From the NCBI RefSeq assembly GCF_036549475.1, contig NZ_JAZHLI010000020.1, forward strand, positions 1 through 64,000: 64,000 nt of DNA. The letters are read 5' to 3'. Of this stretch, positions 46,883 to 55,441 are shown piece by piece. Both the position numbers and the translations under genes were made by a program. Origin of the DNA: Aurantimonas sp036549475 (GTDB lineage Bacteria > Pseudomonadota > Alphaproteobacteria > Rhizobiales > Rhizobiaceae). Position 1 is the stretch's first letter. The number at the start of each line of letters is the position of its first letter. The notes under the pieces are model-generated. The model was given only the letters and a program-made list of their open reading frames with translations, had not been told where the DNA came from and ran no database searches.

Positions 46883-47296
46883 TCATGCCGGCAGGATCGC
46901 GCGCCGCATCTCGTCGGCGAATCGTTCGGCTTCGCCCGCATCATAGGGCACCGGCGTGCCATGTCCCCAGACCGGACCGGGCCAGTTGGGGTCGCCCCTG
47001 CGCCGCGCGACGACATGCAGGTGAAACATCGGCACGATATTACCCAGCGTGCCGAGATTCATCTTGTCGGCGCCGACGGTGGTCTGCAGCGTCTTGGCGA
47101 CAAGGCCCATCTCGAAGGTCAGCATGGTCTGGTCGAGCGGTGTCAGTTCGTGAAACTCGGTGATGCCGAGACGCTGGGGCACCAGGATCAGCCAGGGCCA
47201 GCGGCTGTCGTTCATCAGGCGAAGGTCGCAGAGACCGAGCTGGCTGATCGCAATCGTGTCCCTGGCAAGACAGGGGTCGAGTTGGAAGGCTCGCAT
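46883..47296 (-). CDS. HIT family protein
   Basis: A 137-residue nucleotide hydrolase/transferase of the histidine-triad type: LRLMNDSRWPWLILVPQRLG, KMNLGTLGNIVPMFHLHVVA and PNWPGPVWGHGTPVPYD. The triad is reduced to HLH followed by VV, which is normal in this proteobacterial subgroup (HVHVIAR). Likely substrates are dinucleoside polyphosphates or AMP derivatives. It is upstream of nudC on the same strand; the SRP RNA begins 64 bases beyond its start on the other strand. Confidence 0.9.
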   Translation of the reverse strand: MRAFQLDPCLARDTIAISQLGLCDLRLMNDSRWPWLILVPQRLGITEFHELTPLDQTMLTFEMGLVAKTLQTTVGADKMNLGTLGNIVPMFHLHVVARRRGDPNWPGPVWGHGTPVPYDAGEAERFADEMRRAILPA

Positions 47297-47360
47297 CAAT
47301 TCCGATCCTCGATTGGGGGTGCCCGTCTTGCAATTAGGGCACGTATCGCAGATATGGAGC

Positions 47361-47462
47361 GTGGGAGGTTGGTGGTGGACGCGCCACTCGCCAACCGGGT
47401 CAGGTCCGGAAGGAAGCAGCCCCAACGAGCTTCGGCACGGGTCATCGTGCCAGCCTCCCACC
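47361..47462 (+). ncRNA. ffs: Signal recognition particle RNA (4.5S, small type)
   Basis: It contains the conserved tetraloop domain GGTCAGGTCCGGAAGGAAGC followed by AGCC, and the ends GTGGGAGG and CCTCCCAC pair to close a rod of about 100 nucleotides. It forms the SRP with Ffh and targets membrane proteins. The position upstream of dnaX-ybaB-recR is common in alphaproteobacteria. A possible -35 TTGCAA lies at 47328-47333, but the -10 (GATATG) is weak. Confidence 0.95.
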
Positions 47463-47537
47463 AATTCCCTTTCGCCATCACGATCCGCACGAGCGCGCAG
47501 CCCCCGGCCGCGCCCGTGGCGGGTTGCCATGCGCCGA

Positions 47538-48140
47538 TCAGTACAGGCGCAGAAGCACTGGCAGATAGCCGCTCGTCTGCAGCATCTCGACGGTTTCGAA
47601 GAAGGGCACGGCGAGGAAGAACACCAGCCCGTCCATCAGGGTGCGATAGACCAGCCTGGTATCGAGGGTGATCCGACGGACATCCTGGTAGAGGGCGAGC
47701 TTTGGCAGGAACCGCGGGACGCGGGCTGCATAGCGGTCGAAATCTGTGCCGAAGATGCCGCGCAGATAGCTCTCCTCGCGCAGGATCACCACCCGGAACG
47801 CGGCGGCGCAACCGATCATGAAGACCAGGCCGAGCACGAGGCTGCCGGTGGCCGCTCCGGCCCCGCCCGCCGCGATGCTGGAAAACACGTAGAGCGGATT
47901 GCGCGAGATCGAATAGGGGCCGCTGGAGACGATTTCCGACGCCTTGCGGCCGCCGATATAGAGCGTGCACCAGATCCGCCCTGCGATGCCGACGACGATC
48001 AGCGCCAGCCCGGCGACCTCGATGGTTTCGTGGACGTGCTCCGGCCAGGCCGATCTGACGACGAGCAGCGCCATGAACGCTGCGATCAGCAGGGCGAAGA
48101 GTGCCAGCCTGCGTCGCTTCTGATATCGCGCCAGTGCCAT
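47538..48140 (-). CDS. Isoprenylcysteine methyltransferase-like membrane protein
   Basis: A 200-residue integral membrane protein: helices LFALLIAAFMALLVV and VAGLALIVVGIAGRIW, then the ICMT/PEMT signature VSSGPYSISRNPLYVFS and FRVVILREESYLRGIFGTDF, and a last helix. This fold binds S-adenosylmethionine at the membrane; bacterial members methylate unknown substrates. The ATG at 48140 has GGAG 7 bases upstream; ATGs at 48143 and 48158 are alternatives. It is divergent from dnaX. Confidence 0.82.
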   Translation of the reverse strand: MALARYQKRRRLALFALLIAAFMALLVVRSAWPEHVHETIEVAGLALIVVGIAGRIWCTLYIGGRKASEIVSSGPYSISRNPLYVFSSIAAGGAGAATGSLVLGLVFMIGCAAAFRVVILREESYLRGIFGTDFDRYAARVPRFLPKLALYQDVRRITLDTRLVYRTLMDGLVFFLAVPFFETVEMLQTSGYLPVLLRLY

Positions 48141-48378
48141 CATCTCACTCCGCCGCATAATCGCCGTGACGGCGATCTTGCCGCATTTGCCAGAGCCTTG
48201 TCGCGACTTGCAAGGCGAAACACGGGCTGGGGTCCATTGGCCGCGCGCAGGACTTGCGTCCCCCGCCCATTCGCTTCAGAACCGGACGCAAGCGCGGCAT
48301 CGGCCACGGGCCGCCGCGCCGGCCGACGGTGTTGGGTCGATCCCGCCACCCAGCGACGAAGTTCCGGACCCAGGCGCG

Positions 48379-50298
48379 ATGAGCGATATCGAAAGCGGCA
48401 CTGCGATGTCATCCGAGGCCGGCGACGCCGCGCCCTATCGGGTGCTTGCGCGCAAATACCGTCCGCGCTCCTTCGACGACCTGATCGGCCAGGAGCCGAT
48501 GGTCCGCACCCTGACCAATGCCTTCGAGACCGGCCGCATCGCGCAGGCCTGGATGCTGACGGGCGTGCGCGGCGTCGGCAAGACCACGACCGCCCGCATC
48601 CTGGCCCGCGCCCTGAACTACCAGACCGACGACATCGACCAGCCGACCATCCACATGGGCGAGCCCGGCATCCACGACCAGGCGATCATGGAAGGCCGGC
48701 ATGTCGACGTCGTCGAGATGGACGCGGCCTCGCACACCGGCATCGACGACGTGCGCGAGATCATCGCGCAGGTGCGCTACCGCCCGGTGTCGGCACGCTA
48801 CAAGGTCTACATCATCGACGAGGTCCACATGCTGTCGACGCAGGCCTTCAACGGCCTGCTGAAGACGCTGGAGGAGCCGCCGGAGCACGTGAAGTTCGTC
48901 TTCGCGACCACCGAGATCCGCAAGGTGCCGGTGACGGTATTGTCGCGCTGCCAGCGCTTCGACCTGCGGCGCGTCGAATCGGCGACGCTGATGGCGCATC
49001 TGACGAGGATCGCCGCGGCCGAACGGGTCGAGGTGGACCAGGATGCCCTGCGGCTGATCGCCCGGGCCGCCGAGGGCTCGGTCCGCGACGCCCTGTCGCT
49101 GACCGACCAGGCCATCGCCCATGGGGCCGGGGCGGTGTCGGCGCAGGCCGTGCGCGACATGCTGGGCCTGGCCGACCGTGTCCGGATCATCGACCTCTTC
49201 GAATATCTGATGGCGGGCGACGGCGCGGCGGCGCTGAAGGAACTGCGCGAGCAATATGTCGTCGGCGCCGATCCGGCCGTCGTCCTGGCCGACCTCGCCG
49301 ATTTCACCCATCTCGTCACGACACTGCGATTCGTGCCGGATGCGGCCGACGATGCGGCGCTGTCGCCGATGGAGGCCGAGCGCGGGCTGGAATTTTCCAA
49401 GACGCTGTCGATCCGCACCCTCGGCCAGGTCTGGCAGATGCTGCTGAAGGCCCTGGAGGAGACCCGCAACGCCAATGCGCCACGCCAGGCGGCGGAAATG
49501 GCGCTGATCCGGATCGCCCATGCCGCCGACCTGCCATCGCCCGACGATCTGGTGCGGATGATCCGCAACGGCGAGATCGGCAGCCTGCCGGCTCACGCCG
49601 CGGGCAACGGCGCATCCCGGTCCGAAGAGACGGGCGGTGGCGGCCATGACCCCAGCGCATCCGGCCAGGGTATGCCGGCCGGGTCGGGTACCACCCAGGC
49701 GATCGCCTCCGGGACGGGGCCGGCCGTATCATCTGGCGGGCCGCAATCCTCGAGCCTGTCGGCGGCGCGGATGGGCGGCAGCGGGCAGCCATCGCGGCCG
49801 CAGATCCGCCCGGCGGTTCCGGAGGCGCCGCCCGAGGTCGAGATCGGTTCGCTCGAACAGCTGGTCGCGTTGTCCGAGGCAAAGCGCGATTCCTTGATGA
49901 CCGTGTCGATCCGTCGCTATCTGCGGCTGGTGAAGCTGGTGCCGGGGCGCATCGAGGTCGCGTTGACGCCCGAGGCGCCGCGCACGCTGATCACCGACCT
50001 GACGCGGCGGCTGCACGAATGGACCGGCCGGCGCTGGGTGGTGACCATCTCCAATGGCGAGGCGCGGCCCACCCTGGACGAGAGCGCGACCGCGCGCCGC
50101 AACACCCTGCTTCTGGACGCCGAATCCGACCCCGAGGTCGCGGCCATCCTCGCCTCGTTCCCCGGCGCGAAGGTGATCGACGTGCGGCTTCGCGGCCATG
50201 CCGAGGCAGCGGCCGACGAAGCGGCGCTTGTCGCGGAGGTGGTCGAGGACGACATTCTGGTCGATCCGTCGGAAATGTCCGACGATGACGACATCTAG
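48379..50298 (+). CDS. dnaX: DNA polymerase III subunit tau/gamma
   Basis: The 639-residue clamp-loader ATPase: ARKYRPRSFDDLIGQEPMVR, Walker A TGVRGVGKTTTARILARALN, Walker B KVYIIDEVHMLSTQAFN, the SRC motif VLSRCQRFDLRR and SEGSVRDALSLTDQ-type sensor 2. The usual zinc module between Walker A and B has no Cys here (residues about 77-108). A Gly/Ser-rich hinge (about 410-480) leads to the tau C-terminal part (TVSIRRYLRLVKLVPGRIEV). The ATG at 48379 begins the conserved part. Followed by ybaB after 9 bases and recR. Confidence 0.95.
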   Translation: MSDIESGTAMSSEAGDAAPYRVLARKYRPRSFDDLIGQEPMVRTLTNAFETGRIAQAWMLTGVRGVGKTTTARILARALNYQTDDIDQPTIHMGEPGIHDQAIMEGRHVDVVEMDAASHTGIDDVREIIAQVRYRPVSARYKVYIIDEVHMLSTQAFNGLLKTLEEPPEHVKFVFATTEIRKVPVTVLSRCQRFDLRRVESATLMAHLTRIAAAERVEVDQDALRLIARAAEGSVRDALSLTDQAIAHGAGAVSAQAVRDMLGLADRVRIIDLFEYLMAGDGAAALKELREQYVVGADPAVVLADLADFTHLVTTLRFVPDAADDAALSPMEAERGLEFSKTLSIRTLGQVWQMLLKALEETRNANAPRQAAEMALIRIAHAADLPSPDDLVRMIRNGEIGSLPAHAAGNGASRSEETGGGGHDPSASGQGMPAGSGTTQAIASGTGPAVSSGGPQSSSLSAARMGGSGQPSRPQIRPAVPEAPPEVEIGSLEQLVALSEAKRDSLMTVSIRRYLRLVKLVPGRIEVALTPEAPRTLITDLTRRLHEWTGRRWVVTISNGEARPTLDESATARRNTLLLDAESDPEVAAILASFPGAKVIDVRLRGHAEAAADEAALVAEVVEDDILVDPSEMSDDDDI

Positions 50299-50307
50299 GA
50301 GATCGCT

Positions 50308-50631
50308 ATGAAAGACCTGATGGGCATGATGAAGCAGGCCAAGGAAATGCAGGCCAAGATGGCCGGCCTGCAGGAAGAGATCGCCGGCATCACCGTGACC
50401 GGGCAGGCCGGCGGCGGCGTCGTGTCGGTGACCCTGACCGGCAAGGGCGAGCTGCAGGCGGTGGCGATCGACCCGTCGCTGCTGAAGCCCGAGGAAAAGG
50501 ACATCGTCGAGGATCTCGTCATGGCGGCGCACAACGACGCCAAGGGCAAGCTCGACGCCGCCATCCAGGAAAAGACCCAGGAGCTGACCGCCGGCCTGCA
50601 GCTTCCCCCCGGCATGAGCCTGCCGTTCTGA
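50308..50631 (+). CDS. ybaB: Nucleoid-associated protein YbaB/EbfC
   Basis: A 107-residue DNA-binding dimer: LMGMMKQAKEMQAKMAGLQE then GGGVVSVTLTGKGELQAVAI, EKDIVEDLVMAAHNDAKGKL and PPGMSLPF at the end. It has a good ribosome-binding site (TAGGAG) just after dnaX and precedes recR, the classical order. Binds DNA and affects nucleoid structure; precise role unclear. Confidence 0.95.
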   Translation: MKDLMGMMKQAKEMQAKMAGLQEEIAGITVTGQAGGGVVSVTLTGKGELQAVAIDPSLLKPEEKDIVEDLVMAAHNDAKGKLDAAIQEKTQELTAGLQLPPGMSLPF

Positions 50632-50657
50632 GATCCTTCGACGGCATCTAGACCCTC

Positions 50658-51263
50658 ATGGCCAAACCCATTGCCGGCCCGGAAATCGAGCGGCTGATCC
50701 AGCTGCTCGCCAAGCTTCCCGGCCTCGGCCCCCGCTCGGCACGCCGCGCGGCGCTTCATCTCGTCAAGCGGCGCGAGCAGCTTCTGGCGCCGCTGTCGGC
50801 TGCGATGGGCGAGGCGCTGGACAAGGTGACCATCTGCTCGGCCTGCGGCAACATCGACACCTTCGACCCCTGCACGATCTGCACCGACGCCTCGCGGGAC
50901 CAGTCGATCGTGATCGTGGTCGAGGACGTTTCCGATCTGTGGGCGCTGGAGCGGGCCAAGGCCCTGAACGCGGCCTATCACGTGCTCGGCGGCGTCCTGT
51001 CGCCGCTCGACGGCATCGGGCCGGACGATCTGACCATCCGGCAGCTCGTCGAGCGCGTCCACAGGGGCGGGGTGAAGGAGCTGATCCTGGCCGTCAACGC
51101 CACGGTCGAGGGGCAGACCACGGCGCATTACCTCATGGACCAGCTCGAGGGCTTCGAGGTGCGGGTCACCCGTCTTGCCCACGGCGTGCCGGTGGGCGGC
51201 GAGCTCGACTATCTGGACGAAGGCACGCTCTCGGCCGCCATGCGCTCGCGGACCGGACTCTGA
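50658..51263 (+). CDS. recR: Recombination protein RecR
   Basis: The 201-residue RecR of the RecFOR pathway. It has an N-terminal HhH motif (LAKLPGLGPRSARRAALHL), a C4 zinc finger (CSACGNIDTFDPCTIC), and a Toprim domain (IVIVVEDVSDLWALERAKAL and VTRLAHGVPVGGELDYLDEG), all at normal length. It ends the dnaX-ybaB-recR unit. Confidence 0.96.
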   Translation: MAKPIAGPEIERLIQLLAKLPGLGPRSARRAALHLVKRREQLLAPLSAAMGEALDKVTICSACGNIDTFDPCTICTDASRDQSIVIVVEDVSDLWALERAKALNAAYHVLGGVLSPLDGIGPDDLTIRQLVERVHRGGVKELILAVNATVEGQTTAHYLMDQLEGFEVRVTRLAHGVPVGGELDYLDEGTLSAAMRSRTGL

Positions 51264-51382
51264 AGGCGCTGCCTGCGGTGCGTGGAATATAGCCTGAGGT
51301 CGAAGCGTCGGGTGATCGGGGCCTCGTCACTCCGTGGGCCCTCTGGCGACAGACGCGGGGAGCGCCACGTCGCCATCCTTCG

Positions 51383-52182
51383 TCAACCCCGCATCAAAGC
51401 CTGGCGCGTTGCGGCGTCAGCGGGCAGGAAGCCCTCCAGGGTGAGCTCGGCAAGCGCGATGTCGGTTGCCGTGCCGAACATCGTGGTGGTCGACAGGAAG
51501 GACAGCCGTTCGCCGGTGGCCGGATGGCGCAGGACGAGGGGCACGGCGACCGGCATGCTCGGTGGCGGCGATATGGGCCTTGTCGATCGTGCGGACACCG
51601 GAAGGGCGCGCAATTCGTCGTGGAGACGGTCCAGTGCGCCATCCCCCGAGGCGGCCGCGTCGCGCCGCAAGCGCTCCAGGATGTGGTGCCGCCATTCGGC
51701 GAGATTGAGGATGAAGGGCGCAAGCCCGTCCTGCGCCAGCGACAGCCGCAGGATGTTGACGGGCGGCTCCAGGAGGCGGGGCCCGACACCTTGCAACAGG
51801 CGCGCCAGCGCGCCGTTGGCGGCAACCAGCGTCCAGTGCCGGTCGACGGCCAGAGCGGGAAACGGCTCATAGCCGGCCAAAACGGCCTCCACCGCCTGCC
51901 GGACCGCCGCCATGTCCGGCGCATCCATCGGCCGTTCGGCATATTGCGGCGCATAGCCGCCCGCCAGCAGGAGACGGTTGCGCTCGCGCAGGGGCAAGCC
52001 CAGCGGCTCGGCCAGGCGCAGCAGCATGTCGCGACTGGGCGCGGACCGTCCGCTCTCGATGAAGCTCAGATCCGCGCCGAGACCTCCGCCTCCAGGGCCA
52101 GCTGCAACTGGCTGAAGCGGCGCCGCTGTCGCCAGTCGCGCAGGACGTCGCCCACCGTATGGTCTGCCAGAACCGTCGTCAT
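51383..52182 (-). pseudogene. XRE-family regulator (MmyB-like), broken by a frameshift
   Basis: The gene starts at the ATG at 52182 as MTTVLADHTVGDVLRDWRQR, an HTH start, and runs in that frame to EVSAR and a stop at 52066. The remainder is in another frame: LSFIESGRSAPSRDMLLRLA, RERNRLLLAGGYAPQY, then a MmyB-type ligand-binding domain to 51383. One base missing near 52069-52074 restores a continuous 266-residue protein; R-H-L-S-F would be the expected join, as in related regulators. It is divergent from a SnoaL-like gene, its likely target. It may be a true pseudogene or an assembly error. Confidence 0.8.
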
Positions 52183-52218
52183 GGCGCGTTTTCGCACGGA
52201 ATGTCGGCGCCGCCCATG

Positions 52219-52229
52219 ACCTCGGAGGT
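52219..52229. promoter_or_regulatory. Palindromic operator candidate between the XRE regulator and SnoaL-like gene
   Basis: ACCTC-G-GAGGT is a perfect inverted repeat with a central G, 58 bases before the SnoaL-like ATG and 37 bases before the regulator start. It is a plausible autoregulatory site. Confidence 0.3.
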
Positions 52230-52286
52230 AATCGCGGGCCTCGGCGCATTTGCCAGACTGCGGGCTCGCAACCAGAGGAGACCACC

Positions 52287-52646
52287 ATGCGAGCACCGAT
52301 CGACATCGCCGCGAATTATCTGGACCTGTGGAACGCGGACCAGGACGCCGACCGGCGGCGTCTTCTGGAGAACTGGAGCGCCGACGCCAGCTACCGCGAT
52401 CCGCTGATGCAGGCCGACGGCCGCGATGGCGTCGCCAGCATGATCGCGGGCGCACGGGCGCAGTTTCCGGGACACGTCTTCGCCCTGCACGGCACGCCGG
52501 ACGGTCACGGGCATTGCGCGCGCTTCTCCTGGACGCTGAGACCCGATGGCGGATCACCCGTCGCTGCCGGCACGGACATCGTGCGCCTCGATGCCGAGGG
52601 TCGCATCGTCGAAGTCCTCGACTTTCTCGACCCGGTGGCGGCATGA
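52287..52646 (+). CDS. SnoaL-like (NTF2-fold) protein
   Basis: A 119-residue protein of the nuclear-transport-factor-2/SnoaL fold: IAANYLDLWNADQDADRRRL, ASYRDPLMQADGRDGVASMI and IVRLDAEGRIVEVLDFLDPV. Members include isomerases, cyclases and hydrolases. Start has AGAGGAG. It is coupled by ATGA to a monooxygenase-like gene and is divergent from the broken regulator gene. Substrate unknown. Confidence 0.85.
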   Translation: MRAPIDIAANYLDLWNADQDADRRRLLENWSADASYRDPLMQADGRDGVASMIAGARAQFPGHVFALHGTPDGHGHCARFSWTLRPDGGSPVAAGTDIVRLDAEGRIVEVLDFLDPVAA

Positions 52647-52972
52647 GTGTCGCCTATGTCATCGCGTTCGACGTGCGCCCCGGGCGCCGCGAAAGGTTTC
52701 TCGAACGCCTCACCGGCGTTCTCGACGCCATGCGGCACGAGGCGACGTTCCGGAGCGCGACGCTGCATGAGGATCCGGAGAATCCGCAGCGCTTTCTCCT
52801 CCACGAAGTCTGGTCTGACCACGACGACGTCGTGACCGTCCAGATGGCGCGGCCGTACCGCCGGGCGTGGCACGCCGCGCTGCCGGACCTTCTGGCCGCC
52901 GACAGGCAGATCGGCATCTGGCGGCCGATCGCCAATCTGCGCTCCGGCACGCCGGCGCTTCGCCTTGGGTAG
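52643..52972 (+). CDS. Antibiotic biosynthesis monooxygenase (ABM) domain protein
   Basis: A 109-residue ABM/YgiN-like protein: VIAFDVRPGRRERFLERL, FRSATLHEDPENPQRFLLHE and VWSDHDD. These dimeric alpha-beta proteins often act on quinones or aromatic compounds. It is encoded with the SnoaL-like protein (ATGA overlap). Function in this pair unknown. Confidence 0.85.
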   Translation: MSVAYVIAFDVRPGRRERFLERLTGVLDAMRHEATFRSATLHEDPENPQRFLLHEVWSDHDDVVTVQMARPYRRAWHAALPDLLAADRQIGIWRPIANLRSGTPALRLG

Positions 52973-53018
52973 CCGGGCGCAATCCCCCGCCTGACGTTCG
53001 GGCGCGGGATCTCGACCA

Positions 53019-53299
53019 TCAGAGGCGAGGGGCGGTCGCGGCCAGTCTCAGCCATGGCGACAGATGGAAGACACCCATCAGCAGGTACATGAAGGCCATG
53101 CTGCCGGCCGAAAGACGCGACGACGTCTGCAGGCAGGTTGCCATGGCCGGCGTGTCGGCGATGGCGACACCCGCCATCAGCATGAAGGTCGGAGACGCGG
53201 CCAGGGCCAGCCAGACGGCCACCCTGGCCAGACGGCCGCTGCCTGCCTGGGATTCATTGCTTCCAGGCCAGCGGATGCGTCGACGTTCGGCTCGGACAT
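53019..53299 (-). pseudogene. Small membrane protein, probable frameshift or uncertain start
   Basis: The C-terminal frame is clearly coding: RVAVWLALAASPTFMLMAGV, an exported central part and GSMAFMYLLMGVFHLSPWLR, two hydrophobic helices typical of a small protein family encoded beside DUF899 genes. An ATG at 53299, six bases after the DUF899 stop, lies in a different frame (MSEPNVDASAGLEAMNPRQA). Joining them needs one added or two removed bases between 53299 and 53222. The alternative is a GTG start at 53222, which has no ribosome-binding site. Confidence 0.45.
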
Positions 53300-53304
53300 C
53301 GCGC

Positions 53305-54096
53305 TCACGCCACGCCGTATTCGTCGCGGCGACGCAGCCACATGCCGGGCTCGTTGCGACCCTTCGGCGCGCGATCGAGCCATTTGTACATGCCCCAGAG
53401 ATCGTCGAGGCCGCGCGAAAACGTCGAATAGGTGTGATGGACGGCGCCGTCCTGCAGGGCGAAGGCACTGACGCCGGGCCGCTCCCGGGCATAGGTCGCG
53501 ACGTCCGTGCCTGTCATTGCCGCGGCGATTTCCGGACCGCTCGGCGCCGCGGGCGCCGGATCCGCCGAAGCATTGGCGGCCAGCCTGACCTTTGCCGGCT
53601 CCTGGCGGTAATTATACGCGATGCCGATCTCGTATTGCTGGGCCTCGGTAAAGGCGACGCCGAAATCGTAGTTGAAGTCGCTGCCGTTCGAGGACACCCA
53701 GGGAAACGTCCAGCCCATGCGCGTCGCATAGGCCACGAGATGGGCGAGGGGCGCCCGCGAGACGGCGGCAAAGGCCACATCATGGTTCTGGAGATGCACG
53801 GCGATGCCATCGAACCCGTCGGCGATCGCCGAGCAGGACGGGCATCCGGCCCTGTAATCGGGGCCGAACATGAAGTGGTAGACGATGAGCTGGGTGCGGC
53901 CGGCAAAAAGCTCGGCAAGCGACGCGGGGCCATCCCTGGTGTCGAAGCGATAGTCCTTGTCGATGCGGACCCATGGCAGGGCCTGCCGCTGGCGTGCCGC
54001 CTCGTCGCTCATCCGCGTCAGTGTCTTCTCCGTCTGCAGCAGTTCGAGCCGGGCTGCCAGCCATTCGTCGCGTGATCCGGTTGCATGCGATGTCAT
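53305..54096 (-). CDS. DUF899 thioredoxin-like protein
   Basis: A 263-residue DUF899 protein: LPWVRIDKDYRFDTRDGPAS, LIVYHFMFGPDYRAGCPSCS with a thioredoxin-like CPSC, ADGFDGIAVHLQNHDVAFAA, and later YSTFSRGLDDLWGMYKWLDR. The family has a thioredoxin fold; no reaction is established. The ATG at 54096 follows AGAGGAG with 7-base spacing. It is divergent from the TPR/HTH regulator gene. Confidence 0.9.
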   Translation of the reverse strand: MTSHATGSRDEWLAARLELLQTEKTLTRMSDEAARQRQALPWVRIDKDYRFDTRDGPASLAELFAGRTQLIVYHFMFGPDYRAGCPSCSAIADGFDGIAVHLQNHDVAFAAVSRAPLAHLVAYATRMGWTFPWVSSNGSDFNYDFGVAFTEAQQYEIGIAYNYRQEPAKVRLAANASADPAPAAPSGPEIAAAMTGTDVATYARERPGVSAFALQDGAVHHTYSTFSRGLDDLWGMYKWLDRAPKGRNEPGMWLRRRDEYGVA

Positions 54097-54216
54097 CGGT
54101 CATCTCCTCTTCAGTTCCCGCGGCCCCTGGGCAAGAATGGCCCGGGCCGACTGCGGTGTGAGCGAGATTGGCGTGCCCGATCGACAGGTGTGAGTGACAT
54201 GTTTGGCGCGATTTGA

Positions 54217-55432
54217 ATGGAGTCGCTGATCACCGCCGCTGCCGTGGCGCTCGCCAGAGGCGACGCGCTCGGGGCTCTCAATCTCGTTGCCCTCCGCGGG
54301 GATGCGCCGGCACTGGCCCTGCGCGGCATTGCCATGGCGCAGCTTGGCGATCTGCCCCGCGCCAGGGCGTTGCTGCGGGACGTCGCGCGCGCCTTCGGTC
54401 CGCGGGAAGCCGTGTCGCGCGGGCGGTGCGCGCTGGCCGAGGCGGAGATCGCCTTCGTGTCACGCGATCTCGGGCGGTCGATGCAGCATCTGGCAGCCGC
54501 ACGGTCGGCGCTCGAAGCCCATGGCGACCGCGCCAATGCGGCCCATGCCGGCACGCTGGAAGCGCGCTACCATCTCCTGATCGGCGAACTCCAGAAGGCG
54601 GAGGCGGCGCTGGCCCGGGTGGATTTCACTGTTCTGCCGCCTGCGTCGCGATCGGGCTACGCGCTCGTCGAGGCCGGCATCGCGATGCGCCGGGTACAGG
54701 CCGGACTGGCCCGCGACGCGCTCGAACGTGCCCGGCATGCAGCCGCGGTAACGGGCATCCCGGCGCTGGCCGCCGAGGTCGAGCGCGCCGTCGGACTGTT
54801 CGCGGCGCCGGCCGCTCGCCTGACCATGGCAGGCGAGACAAGTCTTGTCGGGCTCGATGCGGTGGAAACGCTGCACGCCTCGGACACGCTGGTGATCGAT
54901 GGCTGCCGCCATGTCGTGCGATGGGGCGAGACCGTCATCGCGCTCGGCGGCCGCCCGGTCCTGTTTGCCCTCGTGCGGGCGCTGGCGCTGGGATGGCCGG
55001 GCGATGTCCCGCGGGAAGCGCTTCTGAAAGGTGTTCCGGGCCCGAGCGGCCGACGAGTCGCATCGCGCACGGCTCCGCGTCGAGATCGGACGGCTGCGCA
55101 AGGTGCTCGAACCCGTGTCCGCTCTCCACGCGTCGCGTCGCGGCTTCGCACTGTCGCCAAACGCCAAGGCGGTGGCGGTTCTGGCGCCGCCGGTCGACGG
55201 CAAGCATGGCGCGGTGCTGGCCGTTCTCGCCGATGGCGAGGCGTGGTCGAGTTCGGCGCTGGCCCTGGCGCTTGGCGTCAGTCCGCGCACGGTCCTGCGA
55301 GCGCTGGAAGCGCTCGCCGAGGCCGGCAAGGTCGCGGCTGTCGGCCGTGGCCGGGCCTGCCGCTGGATCACGCCGACCGTGCCGGGTTTCCCGACAAGCT
55401 TGTTACTCCCGGCCCTGCTGCCGGGCGGATAG
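54217..55432 (+). pseudogene. TPR plus winged-helix regulator, broken by a frameshift
   Basis: Frame 1 from the ATG at 54217 gives a helical repeat region (ALARGDALGALNLVALRGDA, LGDLPRARALLRDVARAF, ELQKAEAALARVDF) and then WPGDVPREALLK. From 55031 the next frame continues FRARAADESHRARLRVEIGR and LRKVLEPVSALHASRRGFAL, an OmpR-type winged helix, then a second HTH (LALALGVSPRTVLRALEALA) to 55432. Removing one A of the AAA at 55027-55029 gives LLKVFRARAADESHR and a 404-residue protein. Either a real pseudogene or an indel error. Confidence 0.75.
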
Positions 55433-55441
55433 GATGCGGGC

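Noticed and set aside
46883..47530. HIT protein start upstream at 47530
   Set aside because: That frame passes through the SRP RNA on the other strand; conservation begins at the ATG at 47296.
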